The notes below the pieces were generated by a model. That model was not told the DNA's origin. It searched no databases and saw only the letters and a list, made by a program, of their open reading frames with translations. 64,000 nucleotides of DNA from Collinsella aerofaciens (lineage in GTDB: Bacteria > Actinomycetota > Coriobacteriia > Coriobacteriales > Coriobacteriaceae), in assembly GCF_028206795.1 (NCBI RefSeq), contig NZ_JAQLFJ010000001.1, positions 1-64,000 on the forward strand, given 5' to 3'. The translations under genes and the position numbers were made by a program. Shown here piece after piece: positions 33,929-42,689 of this stretch. The first letter of the stretch is position 1. Every line of letters starts with the position of its first letter.

Positions 33929-36928
33929 ATGAGCGACATCATGAGGCCGATCCCGTTTTCGCAGCTGATGAACTGGATCATCGAGGAGCATAAGACCCAG
34001 GACGCCATCTTTGGCGTGCGTAAGATGGTCACGACCAACCAGGAGGGCGCGCTTCCCATTTTTGACGAGCGCATCGAGACTCCGTTTGGCCCGGCCGCCG
34101 GCCCCAACACGCAGCTGGCCCAGAACATCGTGGCATCCTACGTGGCCGGCTCCCGCTTCTTTGAGCTCAAGACCGTTCAGGTTATGGACGGCGAGGAGCT
34201 CTCCAAGTGTGTGAACAAGCCCTGCATTGTGGCGCAGGACGAGTGCTACAACTGCGAGTGGTCGACCGAGCTCGAGGTTCCGCAGGCCTTTGCCGAGTAC
34301 GTGAAGGCATGGTTCGCCTGCCACCTGATCGCTCGCGAGTACGGCCTGGGCAGCCCGAACGGTTTTGTCTTTAACATGTCCGTGGGCTATGACCTGGAGG
34401 GCATCAAGAGCCCTAAGGTCGACGCCTACATCGAGGGCATGAAGGACGCCAGCGGCTCTGACGTCTGGAACGAGTGCCGCACGTGGGCGCTCGCTAACTT
34501 GGACAAGTTTGAGCATGTCGACGCCGCGTTTGTCGAGTCCATCCCGGCGCGCGTCTCCAACTCCATCACCGAGTCCACGCTGCATGGTTGCCCGCCGGCG
34601 GAGATCGAGCGCATCGCGACCTATCTGATCACCGAGAAGGGCCTCAACACCTACATCAAGTGCAACCCCACGCTGCTGGGCTATGAGTTTGCACGTCAGC
34701 GCCTCAATGAGCTGGGCTTTGACTACATCGTCTTCGACGATACGCACTTCCGCGAGGACCTGCAGTGGGCCGACGCCGTGCCCATGTTCGAGCGCCTGAT
34801 TGCCCTATGCGCCGAGCACGGCCTGGAGTTTGGCGTCAAGCTGACCAACACGTTCCCCGTCGACGTGACGAGGGACGAGTTGCCCTCCACCGAGATGTAC
34901 ATGTCGGGCCGTTCACTGTTCTCGCTGACCATCGAGGCTGCCCGTCGCATTACCGAGCAGTTCGATGGCAAGCTGCGTATCAGCTACTCCGGCGGTGCCA
35001 CGGTCTACAACATCCGCGCCCTGTATGACGCCGGCATTTGGCCCGTCACCCTGGCGACCGACGTGCTCAAGCCCGGTGGCTACGAGCGCTTTAGCCAGAT
35101 GGCCGGCGAGTTTGCCGACCTCGATGGCAAGCCGTTCGCGGGCGTCTCTCTCGACGCCGTGACCGCGATCCAGACCGACTCGCTCACCAACCCGCTCTAC
35201 AAGAAGCCGCTGCGTCCGCTGCCCGACCGCAAGGTCGCCGGCAAGAGCCCGCTTTCCGACTGCTTTACCACGCCGTGCCGCACGAGCTGCCCCATCCAGC
35301 AGGATATTCCCGCCTACCTGGCGGCTGTTGACGAGGGCCGCTACGAGGACGCACTCAACATCATCATCGAGCGCAACGCCCTGCCGTTCATCACCGGCAC
35401 CATCTGCCCGCATCCCTGCGGTCGTGCCTGTGAGCGTGCGTTCTACGAGCCCGAGGGCGCCCAGATCCGCGCCAGCAAGCTCAAGGCCGCCCGCGAGGCC
35501 ATGACCGCCGTGCTGCCCAAGCTGCGCGCCCAGGCCATCGCAAACGACGGCGAGCGCAATGTTGCCGTTATCGGCGGCGGCCCGGCCGGCCTGGCGACGG
35601 CGTTCTTCCTGACGCGTGCCGGCGTGCCCGTCACCATCTTTGAGGCCCGCGATTCGCTCGGCGGCGTGGTCCGTCACGTGATCCCCGAGTTCCGTATCGC
35701 GAGCGACGATATCTCCCACGATGCCGAGCTCTGCTTGGCCTTTGGCGCCAAGGTGCAGCTCAACGCTCGCGTGGATTCCATTGACGAGCTCAAGGCCCAG
35801 GGCTTTACCGACGTGGTCGTGGCCACCGGTGCCTGGATGCCCGGCTCTGCGGGCCTGGGCGAGGGCGCCGAGCTCGACGTGCTGGAGTTCCTCGAGGCCG
35901 CCAAGAAGGGCGAGAAGCTCGAGCTGGGCGAGGACGTCGTGGTCATTGGCGCTGGCAACACCGCCATGGACGCGGCCCGCGTGGCCAAGCGCCTTGCTGG
36001 CGTGAAGAACGTGCGCCTGGTGTATCGCCGCACCAAGAAGCAGATGCCCGCCGACGAGGAAGAGCTTGATCTTGCTCTTGCCGACGGCGTTGAGTTCTGC
36101 GAGCTGCTGGCGCCCAAGGCACTCAACGGCGCCGTGCTGACCTGCGACGTTATGGAGCTTGGCGAGCCGGATGCAAGCGGCCGTCGCAGCCCCGTCGCCA
36201 CGGGCAAGACCGTCGAGCTTCCCGCCACCACGGTGATCTGCGCCGTGGGCGAGGGCATCGATGCCAGCCTGTACGATGCCGCGGGCGTCGAGCACGACCG
36301 TCGCGGCCGCCTTGCCGCCACCTCCACCGGCGTCGAGGGCGTCTGGGCTGCAGGCGATTGCCGTCGCGGTCCGGCCACCGTGGTCGAGGCTATTGCCGAC
36401 GCCGCCGAAGTCGCCCGCGCCATCGCCGGCGTGGACTTTAACAAGTACGCCGACTGCAACGAGCAGGCCGGTCGCGAGGACACCTGCTACGAGCGCAAGG
36501 GGTCGCTGTGCCGCGACAAGCGCAACTGCACCAAGACCCGCTGCCTGGGCTGCGGCTCGGTGTGCGAGGTCTGCTGCGACGTGTGCCCCAACCGCGCCAA
36601 CGTTGCCATTAAGGTGCCGGGCCTGGCCAAGCATCAGGTCGTTCACGTCGATGGCATGTGCAACGAGTGCGGCAACTGCGCCGTGTTCTGCCCCTATCAG
36701 GAGGGTCGTCCCTACAAGGACAAGCTCACCCTGTTCTGGAGCGAGCAGGACATGGAGAACTCCGAGAACGAGGGCTTCCTGGCCGTGGACGAGGATCACT
36801 TTAAGGTTCGCGTCGCCGGCACGGTCCGCACCGTCTCGGTCGATGCCGTTAACACCGGTCTTCCCGAGGCCGTCCGCCTGACCATCAGGGCTGTGCGCGA
36901 CAACTATTCGTACCTTCTTAAGAAATAG
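33929..36928 (+). CDS. ygfK: YgfK-type oxidoreductase (putative selenate reductase subunit family)
   Basis: This 999-residue multidomain flavoprotein has an N-terminal TIM-barrel of dihydroorotate/dihydropyrimidine dehydrogenase type, a middle region with TSCPIQQDIPAYL and CPHPCGRACE iron-sulfur motifs, an FAD site (GGGPAGLATA, near 550), an NADPH site (VIGAGNTAMDAARVA, near 675), and C-terminal clusters CLGCGSVCEVCCDVCPN and CNECGNCAVFCP. It probably moves electrons between NAD(P)H, ferredoxin-type clusters and the molybdenum hydroxylase for purine reduction. GAGAGGAG precedes the ATG; about 41 codons of upstream open frame are not used. Confidence 0.9.
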   Translation: MSDIMRPIPFSQLMNWIIEEHKTQDAIFGVRKMVTTNQEGALPIFDERIETPFGPAAGPNTQLAQNIVASYVAGSRFFELKTVQVMDGEELSKCVNKPCIVAQDECYNCEWSTELEVPQAFAEYVKAWFACHLIAREYGLGSPNGFVFNMSVGYDLEGIKSPKVDAYIEGMKDASGSDVWNECRTWALANLDKFEHVDAAFVESIPARVSNSITESTLHGCPPAEIERIATYLITEKGLNTYIKCNPTLLGYEFARQRLNELGFDYIVFDDTHFREDLQWADAVPMFERLIALCAEHGLEFGVKLTNTFPVDVTRDELPSTEMYMSGRSLFSLTIEAARRITEQFDGKLRISYSGGATVYNIRALYDAGIWPVTLATDVLKPGGYERFSQMAGEFADLDGKPFAGVSLDAVTAIQTDSLTNPLYKKPLRPLPDRKVAGKSPLSDCFTTPCRTSCPIQQDIPAYLAAVDEGRYEDALNIIIERNALPFITGTICPHPCGRACERAFYEPEGAQIRASKLKAAREAMTAVLPKLRAQAIANDGERNVAVIGGGPAGLATAFFLTRAGVPVTIFEARDSLGGVVRHVIPEFRIASDDISHDAELCLAFGAKVQLNARVDSIDELKAQGFTDVVVATGAWMPGSAGLGEGAELDVLEFLEAAKKGEKLELGEDVVVIGAGNTAMDAARVAKRLAGVKNVRLVYRRTKKQMPADEEELDLALADGVEFCELLAPKALNGAVLTCDVMELGEPDASGRRSPVATGKTVELPATTVICAVGEGIDASLYDAAGVEHDRRGRLAATSTGVEGVWAAGDCRRGPATVVEAIADAAEVARAIAGVDFNKYADCNEQAGREDTCYERKGSLCRDKRNCTKTRCLGCGSVCEVCCDVCPNRANVAIKVPGLAKHQVVHVDGMCNECGNCAVFCPYQEGRPYKDKLTLFWSEQDMENSENEGFLAVDEDHFKVRVAGTVRTVSVDAVNTGLPEAVRLTIRAVRDNYSYLLKK

Positions 36929-36939
36929 GCGAGTCTCTT

Positions 36940-37419
36940 ATGGCCAAATCCATTCAACATAACGTGGCCTACGTTGCCTGCGGAAGCGGTTGCGCCTCCG
37001 CAGGCGGCGACGCCCGCTGCAGCGAAGGCTGCATTGGCTGTGGCGCCTGCGTCACGGCCTGCCCCCACGGCGCCATTGCGCTGGTCGATGGCATCGCCCG
37101 CGTGGATCGCTCAAAGTGCACGGGCTGTGGCCTGTGCGGCATGGCGTGCCCGCAGCGCGTGATCGCCTTCGTTCCCGGCTACCAGAACATTCTGGTGCGC
37201 TGCAACAACACCGATAAGGGCGCCATTGCGCGCAAGATTTGCGACACGAGCTGCATCGGTTGCGGCATGTGCGCTAAAAAGTGCCCTGCCGGCGCTATTC
37301 GCATCGAGGACAACTGTGCCCATATCGACGGCGTGGACTGCCTGTCGTGCGGTATGTGCGCCGTCGTCTGCCCGCATGGCGCCATCCACGACCGCACCGG
37401 CATCGCCGCCGGCGTGTAG
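36940..37419 (+). CDS. Ferredoxin-like protein with four [4Fe-4S] motifs
   Basis: This 159-residue protein has four CxxCxxCxxxCP motifs: CIGCGACVTACP, CTGCGLCGMACP, CIGCGMCAKKCP and CLSCGMCAVVCP, in two pairs about 60 residues apart. Extra cysteines (ACGSGCAS, DARCSEGC) precede the first. It looks like a dedicated electron wire between YgfK and the XdhD-like enzyme. In the E. coli cluster a FAD-binding subunit gene (ygfM) stands with xdhD instead; none is present here. It starts 11 nt after ygfK. Confidence 0.85.
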   Translation: MAKSIQHNVAYVACGSGCASAGGDARCSEGCIGCGACVTACPHGAIALVDGIARVDRSKCTGCGLCGMACPQRVIAFVPGYQNILVRCNNTDKGAIARKICDTSCIGCGMCAKKCPAGAIRIEDNCAHIDGVDCLSCGMCAVVCPHGAIHDRTGIAAGV

Positions 37420-37431
37420 AAGGGAATCACC

Positions 37432-40209
37432 ATGGCACAGGAATTCACTTTTACCGTTAACGGCGTCGAGCGCACGACGACTCAGAACAAGCCGCTGCTC
37501 CGCTACTTGCGCGACGACCTGCATATCCACTCCGCCAAGGACGGCTGCTCCGAGGGCGCCTGCGGCACCTGCACCATCCATGTGGACGGTGCGGCCGTGA
37601 AGGCGTGCGTTCTGACCACCGCTCTTGCCGCCGGCCGCAACATCGTGACCGTCGAGGGCCTGCCCCAGGACGTGCGCGAGGCCTTTGTGTACGCCTTTGG
37701 CGCCGTGGCTGCCGTGCAGTGCGGTTTTTGCATCCCCGGCATGGTCATGGCGGGTGCGGCGCTCATCGCCGAGGACCCCGAGCCCACCGAGGAGCAGATC
37801 AAGTACGCCATCCGCGGCAACGTCTGCCGCTGCACCGGCTACAAGAAGATTATCGAGGGCATTTCGCTGGCCGCTGCGGTGCTCCGCGGCGAAAAGCGGA
37901 TCGACGAGGGCCTGGAGCGCGGCGACGACTACGGTGTGGGCAAGCGCGCCTTCCGTATCGACGTGCGCAAGAAGGTGCTCGGCGAGGGCAAGTACCCCGA
38001 CGACATCGACGAGCTCGATCAGCCGGGTCTGACCTATGCCAGCGCCGTGCGCTCCAAGTATCCGCGCGCCCGTGTGCTCTCCATCGATACCTCCAAGGCC
38101 GAGGCCCTGCCCGGTGTGGTGGGCATCCTGCGCGCTGAGGACGTGCCGGTCAACCAGGTCGGCCACCTTATCCAGGATTGGGACGTCATGATCGCGGCGG
38201 GCGATATCACCCGCTGCGTGGGCGATGCCATCGTGCTGGTGGTTGCCGAGGACGAGGCGACGCTCGAGAAGGCCAAGAAGCTCGTAAAGATTGATTACGA
38301 GCCGCTGGAGCCCGTGCGCAACATTGTCGAGGCCAGGGCTGCCGACGCCCCGCGCCTGCACGACAGTTTCTTTGCCTTTGGCAACACGGTGGAGCTCAAG
38401 GACAACGTGTGCCAGAGCCGTCACGTGACGCGCGGCGACGCCGCCAAGGCGCTGGCGGAGAGCGCGTTCACCGTGACACAGCGCTTTACCACGCCTTTTA
38501 CCGAGCATGCCTTCTTGGAGCCCGAGTGCGCCGTCGCCTTCCCGTACAAGAACGGCGTCAAGGTGCAGTCGACCGACCAGGGCGCCTACGATACGCGCAA
38601 AGAGTGCGCCCATATGTTTGGCTGGGATAACGAGCCCGAGCGCGTGGTCGTTGAGACCATGCTCGTGGGCGGCGGCTTTGGCGGCAAGGAGGACGTTTCG
38701 GTCCAGCACCTGGCCGCGCTCGCCGCATATAAGTTCCAGCGTCCTGTGAAGTGCAAGCTCACGCGTGCCGAGTCGCTCGCTTTCCATCCCAAGCGTCATG
38801 CGATGGACGGCACCTTTACGCTGGGCTGCGACGCCGAGGGCATCTTTACCGGCCTGGACTGCGAGATCAACTTTGACACCGGCGCCTACGCGTCGCTGTG
38901 CGGCCCGGTGCTCGAGCGCGCCTGCACGCATGCCGTCGGCCCCTACAAGTACCAGAACACCGACATCCGCGGCTTCGGCTACTACACTAACAACCCGCCT
39001 GCCGGCGCGTACCGCGGCTTTGGCGTTTGCCAGTCCGAGTTTGCGCTCGAGAGCCTCATCGACCTGCTGGCCGAGAAGGTCGGTTTGGATCCGTGGGAGA
39101 TTCGCTACCGCAACGCCATCGAGCCGGGCGAGGTTTTGCCCAACGGCCAGATCGCCGATTGCTCCACGGCGCTTAAGGAGACGCTGCTCGAGGTCAAGGA
39201 TGCCTATTACGCGCATCCCGGACACGCCGGCATCGCTTGCGCCATGAAGAACGCCGGCGTGGGCGTGGGTCTGCCCGATGCCGGCCGCTGCAAGATTCGC
39301 GTCGAGGACGGCGTGGCCGTGGTCTATGCCGCCACGTCCGACATCGGCCAGGGCTGCAACACGGTCTTTTTGCAGGACGTTGCCGAGGCCTGCGGTCTGC
39401 CGCTGAGCTGCATCGCCAACGGCGAGTGCTCTACCGAGAACGCTCCCGACTCCGGCACCACGTCTGGCTCGCGTCAGACGGTTGTGACCGGCGAGGCCGT
39501 GCGCGGCGCCGCCTTCTTGCTGCGCGATGCCATGGTTGGCATCGAGGCCGGCAAGCCTGCGCCTACCGCCCCGGTGAGCGCCCATGGCGACGGCGTCAAG
39601 ATCGAGTACGACGACGGCCGCGCCTATCAGCTGCGCACGCAGGAACTCGTCGCCGGCCAGGGTATGCATCCTCAGGATCCCGCGGCCGCCATCAAGGCAC
39701 TCGAGGGATGCGAGTTTGGCTACGTGTACCTGGAGCCGACCGACAAACTGGGTGCGGATGTTCCCAACCCCAAGAGTCACATCTGCTACGGCTTTGCCAC
39801 GCATGTGGTCATTTTGGATGATGACGGTCGCGTGAGCGAGGTCTATGCCGCGCACGATTCCGGCAAGGTGGTCAACCCCATCTCCATCCAGGGTCAGATC
39901 GAAGGCGGCGTGCTCATGGGTATGGGCTATGCGCTTACTGAGGACTGGCCGCTCAAGGACTGCGTACCCCAGGCAAGGTACGGTACGCTCGGGTTGTTCC
40001 GTGCCCCCGAGATTCCGGATATCCACGCCATCTACGTGGAGAAGGACGAGCTGCTGCCCGTGGCATACGGCGGCAAGGGCATCGGCGAGATCGCAACGAT
40101 CCCCACGGCGCCCGCCGTACAGAACGCCTACCGCGCGTTTGACGGCAAGCTGCGTCCGGATCTGCCCATGGTGGATACGCCGTACAGCCGCGCTCGTCAC
40201 CGCGGGTAG
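37432..40209 (+). CDS. xdhD: XdhD-like molybdenum hydroxylase with fused [2Fe-2S] domain
   Basis: This 925-residue protein joins an N-terminal xanthine-oxidase-type [2Fe-2S] part (Cys39, Cys44, Cys47 in CSEGACGTC; CGFC and CRCTGY for the second cluster) to the molybdopterin-binding part (GGGFGGKEDVSVQHL, AYRGFGVCQSE, SDIGQGCN, and GGKGIGEIA with the active-site Glu near 887). There is no FAD domain. It should hydroxylate or dehydroxylate a purine. The substrate and any need for selenium are not visible in the sequence. It ends the ygfK operon. Confidence 0.88.
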   Translation: MAQEFTFTVNGVERTTTQNKPLLRYLRDDLHIHSAKDGCSEGACGTCTIHVDGAAVKACVLTTALAAGRNIVTVEGLPQDVREAFVYAFGAVAAVQCGFCIPGMVMAGAALIAEDPEPTEEQIKYAIRGNVCRCTGYKKIIEGISLAAAVLRGEKRIDEGLERGDDYGVGKRAFRIDVRKKVLGEGKYPDDIDELDQPGLTYASAVRSKYPRARVLSIDTSKAEALPGVVGILRAEDVPVNQVGHLIQDWDVMIAAGDITRCVGDAIVLVVAEDEATLEKAKKLVKIDYEPLEPVRNIVEARAADAPRLHDSFFAFGNTVELKDNVCQSRHVTRGDAAKALAESAFTVTQRFTTPFTEHAFLEPECAVAFPYKNGVKVQSTDQGAYDTRKECAHMFGWDNEPERVVVETMLVGGGFGGKEDVSVQHLAALAAYKFQRPVKCKLTRAESLAFHPKRHAMDGTFTLGCDAEGIFTGLDCEINFDTGAYASLCGPVLERACTHAVGPYKYQNTDIRGFGYYTNNPPAGAYRGFGVCQSEFALESLIDLLAEKVGLDPWEIRYRNAIEPGEVLPNGQIADCSTALKETLLEVKDAYYAHPGHAGIACAMKNAGVGVGLPDAGRCKIRVEDGVAVVYAATSDIGQGCNTVFLQDVAEACGLPLSCIANGECSTENAPDSGTTSGSRQTVVTGEAVRGAAFLLRDAMVGIEAGKPAPTAPVSAHGDGVKIEYDDGRAYQLRTQELVAGQGMHPQDPAAAIKALEGCEFGYVYLEPTDKLGADVPNPKSHICYGFATHVVILDDDGRVSEVYAAHDSGKVVNPISIQGQIEGGVLMGMGYALTEDWPLKDCVPQARYGTLGLFRAPEIPDIHAIYVEKDELLPVAYGGKGIGEIATIPTAPAVQNAYRAFDGKLRPDLPMVDTPYSRARHRG

Positions 40210-40277
40210 AGTAGAGCGCGGACGACCATTGCTGACTGCCGTCTGCGCTTGCCATCAACTGTATAAGCTGCGCCTTT

Positions 40278-40309
40278 GGCCCCAGCTCCATCGTGAGCCG
40301 GGGCCTTTT
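40278..40309 (+). terminator. Intrinsic terminator after xdhD
   Basis: GGCCCCAGCTC and GAGCCGGGGCC pair (one mismatch) and are followed by TTTT. It ends the purine operon; the 62-bp repeat array starts 9 nt later. Confidence 0.9.
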
Positions 40310-40317
40310 GCTTGGAG

Positions 40318-40528
40318 CGGAAACTGCGTCCCGGAATTGGCGCTCAGAATGGGATGCAGTTTCCGGATCGGCCTTCAAGCGGAAATTGCATCCCATTCTG
40401 AGTCTTCATTCTGGGACACGCTTTCCGCAAGGAGCTTCGTCGGGAAAGCGCATCCCATTTTGAGCATTCAATCTGGGACATGGTTTCCGCGGGTGCTGCC
40501 AACCGGAAAGTGTGTCCCGGTTTGGCAG
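40318..40528 (+). repeat. 62-bp periodic palindromic array A (3.5 units)
   Basis: Units begin at 40318, 40380, 40442 and 40504, exactly 62 bp apart. Each full unit is an inverted pair of a 14-bp motif, GGAAANNGNRTCCC and its complement, about 20 bp apart, then a 14-bp variable linker. The fourth unit is a half. Left and right copies vary independently, so the motif rather than perfect pairing is conserved. It lies next to the 3' end of the gene at 40555. Confidence 0.85.
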
Positions 40529-40554
40529 GCAGACGGGCATAAGCTCAGCAGCGC

Positions 40555-41553
40555 CTACAGGTCTACCTCGTTGAGCCATGTCGGCAGCGCGGTCTGCCGG
40601 ATGCCTGCCGTCTGCAGCTTTTTCGCGAACATGCCTGCCGAACGGACTTCGTTCATGGTAAAGCGCAGCAAGGGATGACCGTAAAGCGATAGATGCGCCT
40701 CGCGCTGTCGTTCGGCAACGAGCGCCTCGGCGGTGGTGCGTCCGGCCAGCATGGTCTGGTCGGTATATTTGATGAGCCCATCGAGTTCGCCCAGCGTGAG
40801 CTCCCTGGCTTGACGCTCCCAGGCAAAATCCGTTCGCATGCTTTCGGTCGAATCGAAGGGATCCGTTAGCTCGTATTGAAGTTGGTCGGGTGCAAAGCCG
40901 GTCTCGATCATGACAGCGCGGGCGACCGATTCCCCGCCGCTCTCGGCGCGCGCGTCAGCATATTGGAGCGTGGTGAGGGCCGTGCGCACCGCGCGACCGT
41001 TGCGAGCGCCCGCTCGTTTTTCGACTGCTCCCATCAGCTGCTCTCGCGTTAGGCCAAGCTTTGAGATCGCCGAATCGGCAATGGGCATGCCATCGGCAAA
41101 ACCGGTCTGCAGCAGGCAATCCGTTACCGTTTTGATGGGCGGCGTTACCGATGTGCTGGATAGACGGATTGCTCCGGCCGGCTCGATCTGATGCCGCTGA
41201 ATATGCGCGCCCGGGCGAGCCGATGGTTTTGTCGAGCTGCAGACGTGTGCGACGTTCAGGTGCCGCCACGAGACTTCGAGTCCCAGGAGGCATGCTGCCG
41301 AAAACGAGCAGAACGTCCAATCGGGGTGGATGATTGCAAGGGCGCGGATAATCTCGCAATGGCGTTGCGCTCGGTTGAGTTCGTCCCAGCGCGTTTTTCG
41401 CGCAAACAACCCCGGCATGGGCGAGGCGACCGTGACGCCCATGCGTCGAAGGAGCGCTTTTCGGATCGCCGTGCTCGGGGGAATAAGGCATCGTCCCTCC
41501 TGCTCGGCCTGAGTGAGCAGTTGGTCGATGAGTTGGTCATTGCAATGGGTCAT
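40555..41553 (-). CDS. AbiEi-like protein with DUF559/Vsr-type nuclease-fold C-terminus (tentative)
   Basis: This 332-residue protein has an N-terminal region resembling AbiEi-type antitoxin helix-turn-helix proteins (IRKALLRRMGVTVASPMPGLFA), then a C-terminal domain with the spacing of Vsr/DUF559 nucleases: Glu208 in SGGESVAR, Asp242 in TDFAW, and Glu256/Asp258 in GELDGLIKY, followed by a basic helix and RFTMNEV. Whether it is an active nuclease is unknown. AGGAGG precedes the ATG. It stands alone, bracketed by two 62-bp repeat arrays, with no AbiEii-like toxin gene beside it. Confidence 0.5.
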   Translation of the reverse strand: MTHCNDQLIDQLLTQAEQEGRCLIPPSTAIRKALLRRMGVTVASPMPGLFARKTRWDELNRAQRHCEIIRALAIIHPDWTFCSFSAACLLGLEVSWRHLNVAHVCSSTKPSARPGAHIQRHQIEPAGAIRLSSTSVTPPIKTVTDCLLQTGFADGMPIADSAISKLGLTREQLMGAVEKRAGARNGRAVRTALTTLQYADARAESGGESVARAVMIETGFAPDQLQYELTDPFDSTESMRTDFAWERQARELTLGELDGLIKYTDQTMLAGRTTAEALVAERQREAHLSLYGHPLLRFTMNEVRSAGMFAKKLQTAGIRQTALPTWLNEVDL

Positions 41554-41843
41554 GAGCTACCGCCTCCTTTTGGGTAGCAAAAACGTATCAGCCGGAACTT
41601 GCCGCTCAACTGACCAAAAGCTGACCAAAATCTAACCATGCAGGTAGATGGCCTGTTTTCGGCGACATTTTTACATCCGAATCGGTGGGCGGTAATCGGC
41701 GACCGTGAACGGTAGCGAGTTATGAAGACTGGGTAAGTTTCAGGTCGTGTACTTTTTAAAAAAATGGTTGTTTATCTGCTATTTTGCAGCTCTGGATTGC
41801 GCGTTTGAGGACGTGTGATGTGAGCGGTTGATCGGATTTCAAC

Positions 41844-42250
41844 CGGAAACTGCGTCCCAGAATTCGGATCCAGAGTGGGAGGCCGTTTCCGAATCGGCCC
41901 TCAAATGGAAATTGCATCCCGGAACGAGCTCTCAGAGTGGGATGAACTTTCCCCAGCGGGACTGCAGACGGAAAATGCGTCCCGGATTCGACGCTCAGAA
42001 TGGGATTCGTTTTCCGGTAGAAGTTTCAGTGGAAACCGCATCCCAGAATTTAGGCTCAGAACGGGACGCGCTTTCCTGATGGCATGCTTGGCGGAAACTA
42101 CGACCCAGTATTTGGCTCCAGAACGGGATACATTTTCCGGAACGGTCCCCAAACGGAAACTGCGTCCCGGATTCGACGCTCAGAACGGGATGCCGTTTCC
42201 GGCTGAGTCTTCGAGTGAAAAGCGCGCCTCAGAATTCGGGGCCTGCGATA
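41844..42250 (+). repeat. 62-bp periodic palindromic array B (6.5 units)
   Basis: Units begin at 41844, 41906, 41969, 42030, 42092, 42154 and about 42216, with spacings of 61-63 bp. They carry the same inverted GGAAANNGNRTCCC motif pair as array A. Because 62 is not a multiple of 3, the repeat cannot be coding without changing frame each unit. The array lies 290 bp upstream of the start of the gene at 40555-41553. The interval 41554-41843 shows no gene; it holds only AT-rich sequence near 41755-41790. Confidence 0.85.
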
Positions 42251-42274
42251 TCGGTATAGTCCATTTACCGATGC

Positions 42275-42528
42275 TTGTCTCAGTTTAATTGGGCGGGTAG
42301 AATAAAGTCGACGGCAGCCCAAGTAGTGAAGAGCTGGGCAGCGCCGTTGCTTGGTCAAGAGGTCAGTGCCTTAATGGCAGCGACTTGTTAGGCTTCGAAT
42401 GCTGCTTGAGTGCCTCGGAAAGTTCGATAAGCGCCGTGAAGAGCAAGACCAAAGCAACCAAGAGCTCTACGAGCTCTGATGGGCCCGGGATGACCGCTGA
42501 TTCAAGTCACCGGGCCTAAATCTTTTTC
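42275..42528 (+). ncRNA. Candidate small transcription unit (structured RNA, possible 26-residue peptide)
   Basis: TTGTCT (42275-42280) and TAGAAT (42298-42303) are 17 bp apart. A hairpin follows (ACGGC and GCCCA at 42311-42321 pair with TGGGC and GCCGT at 42335-42347). ATG at 42399 opens a 26-codon frame ending at 42479, encoding a charged peptide (starts MLLECLGKFDKRREEQ) with only a weak upstream site. A terminator hairpin, GGCCCGG/CCGGGCC (42482-42516), with a T-run at 42522-42527 ends the unit. No known RNA family was recognised. Confidence 0.45.
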
Positions 42529-42689
42529 ATGCATTTGAATAGAGCGGGCGACTCCCTTGGTGCCGTCTGTGTGGCGAGTGCCTGGCGCATGGCATTGCGT
42601 CCCGCTTTCATGTCCGCGCGAGCGCCTATCCTTACGGCAATGTAGCCGCCTATGTAGCAAGCGGCAGGCAACGGAGAAAGGCCCTAACC

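Noticed and set aside
37111..40200. Open frame of 1029 codons antisense to xdhD
   Set aside because: It is the mirror of a strongly supported gene in GC-rich codon-biased DNA, has no ribosome binding site and no family motif. The same holds for long antisense frames over fusA, fabF, ssnA, ygfK and hsdR.
40318..42250. CRISPR array reading of the 62-bp repeats
   Set aside because: The repeats are themselves inverted pairs with many substitutions, linkers are only about 14 bp and partly alike, and there are no cas genes in the window.
41875..42288. Open frame of 137 codons through repeat array B
   Set aside because: The repeated peptide pattern comes from the DNA repeat; a 62-bp period shifts the frame in every unit, and there is no ribosome binding site.
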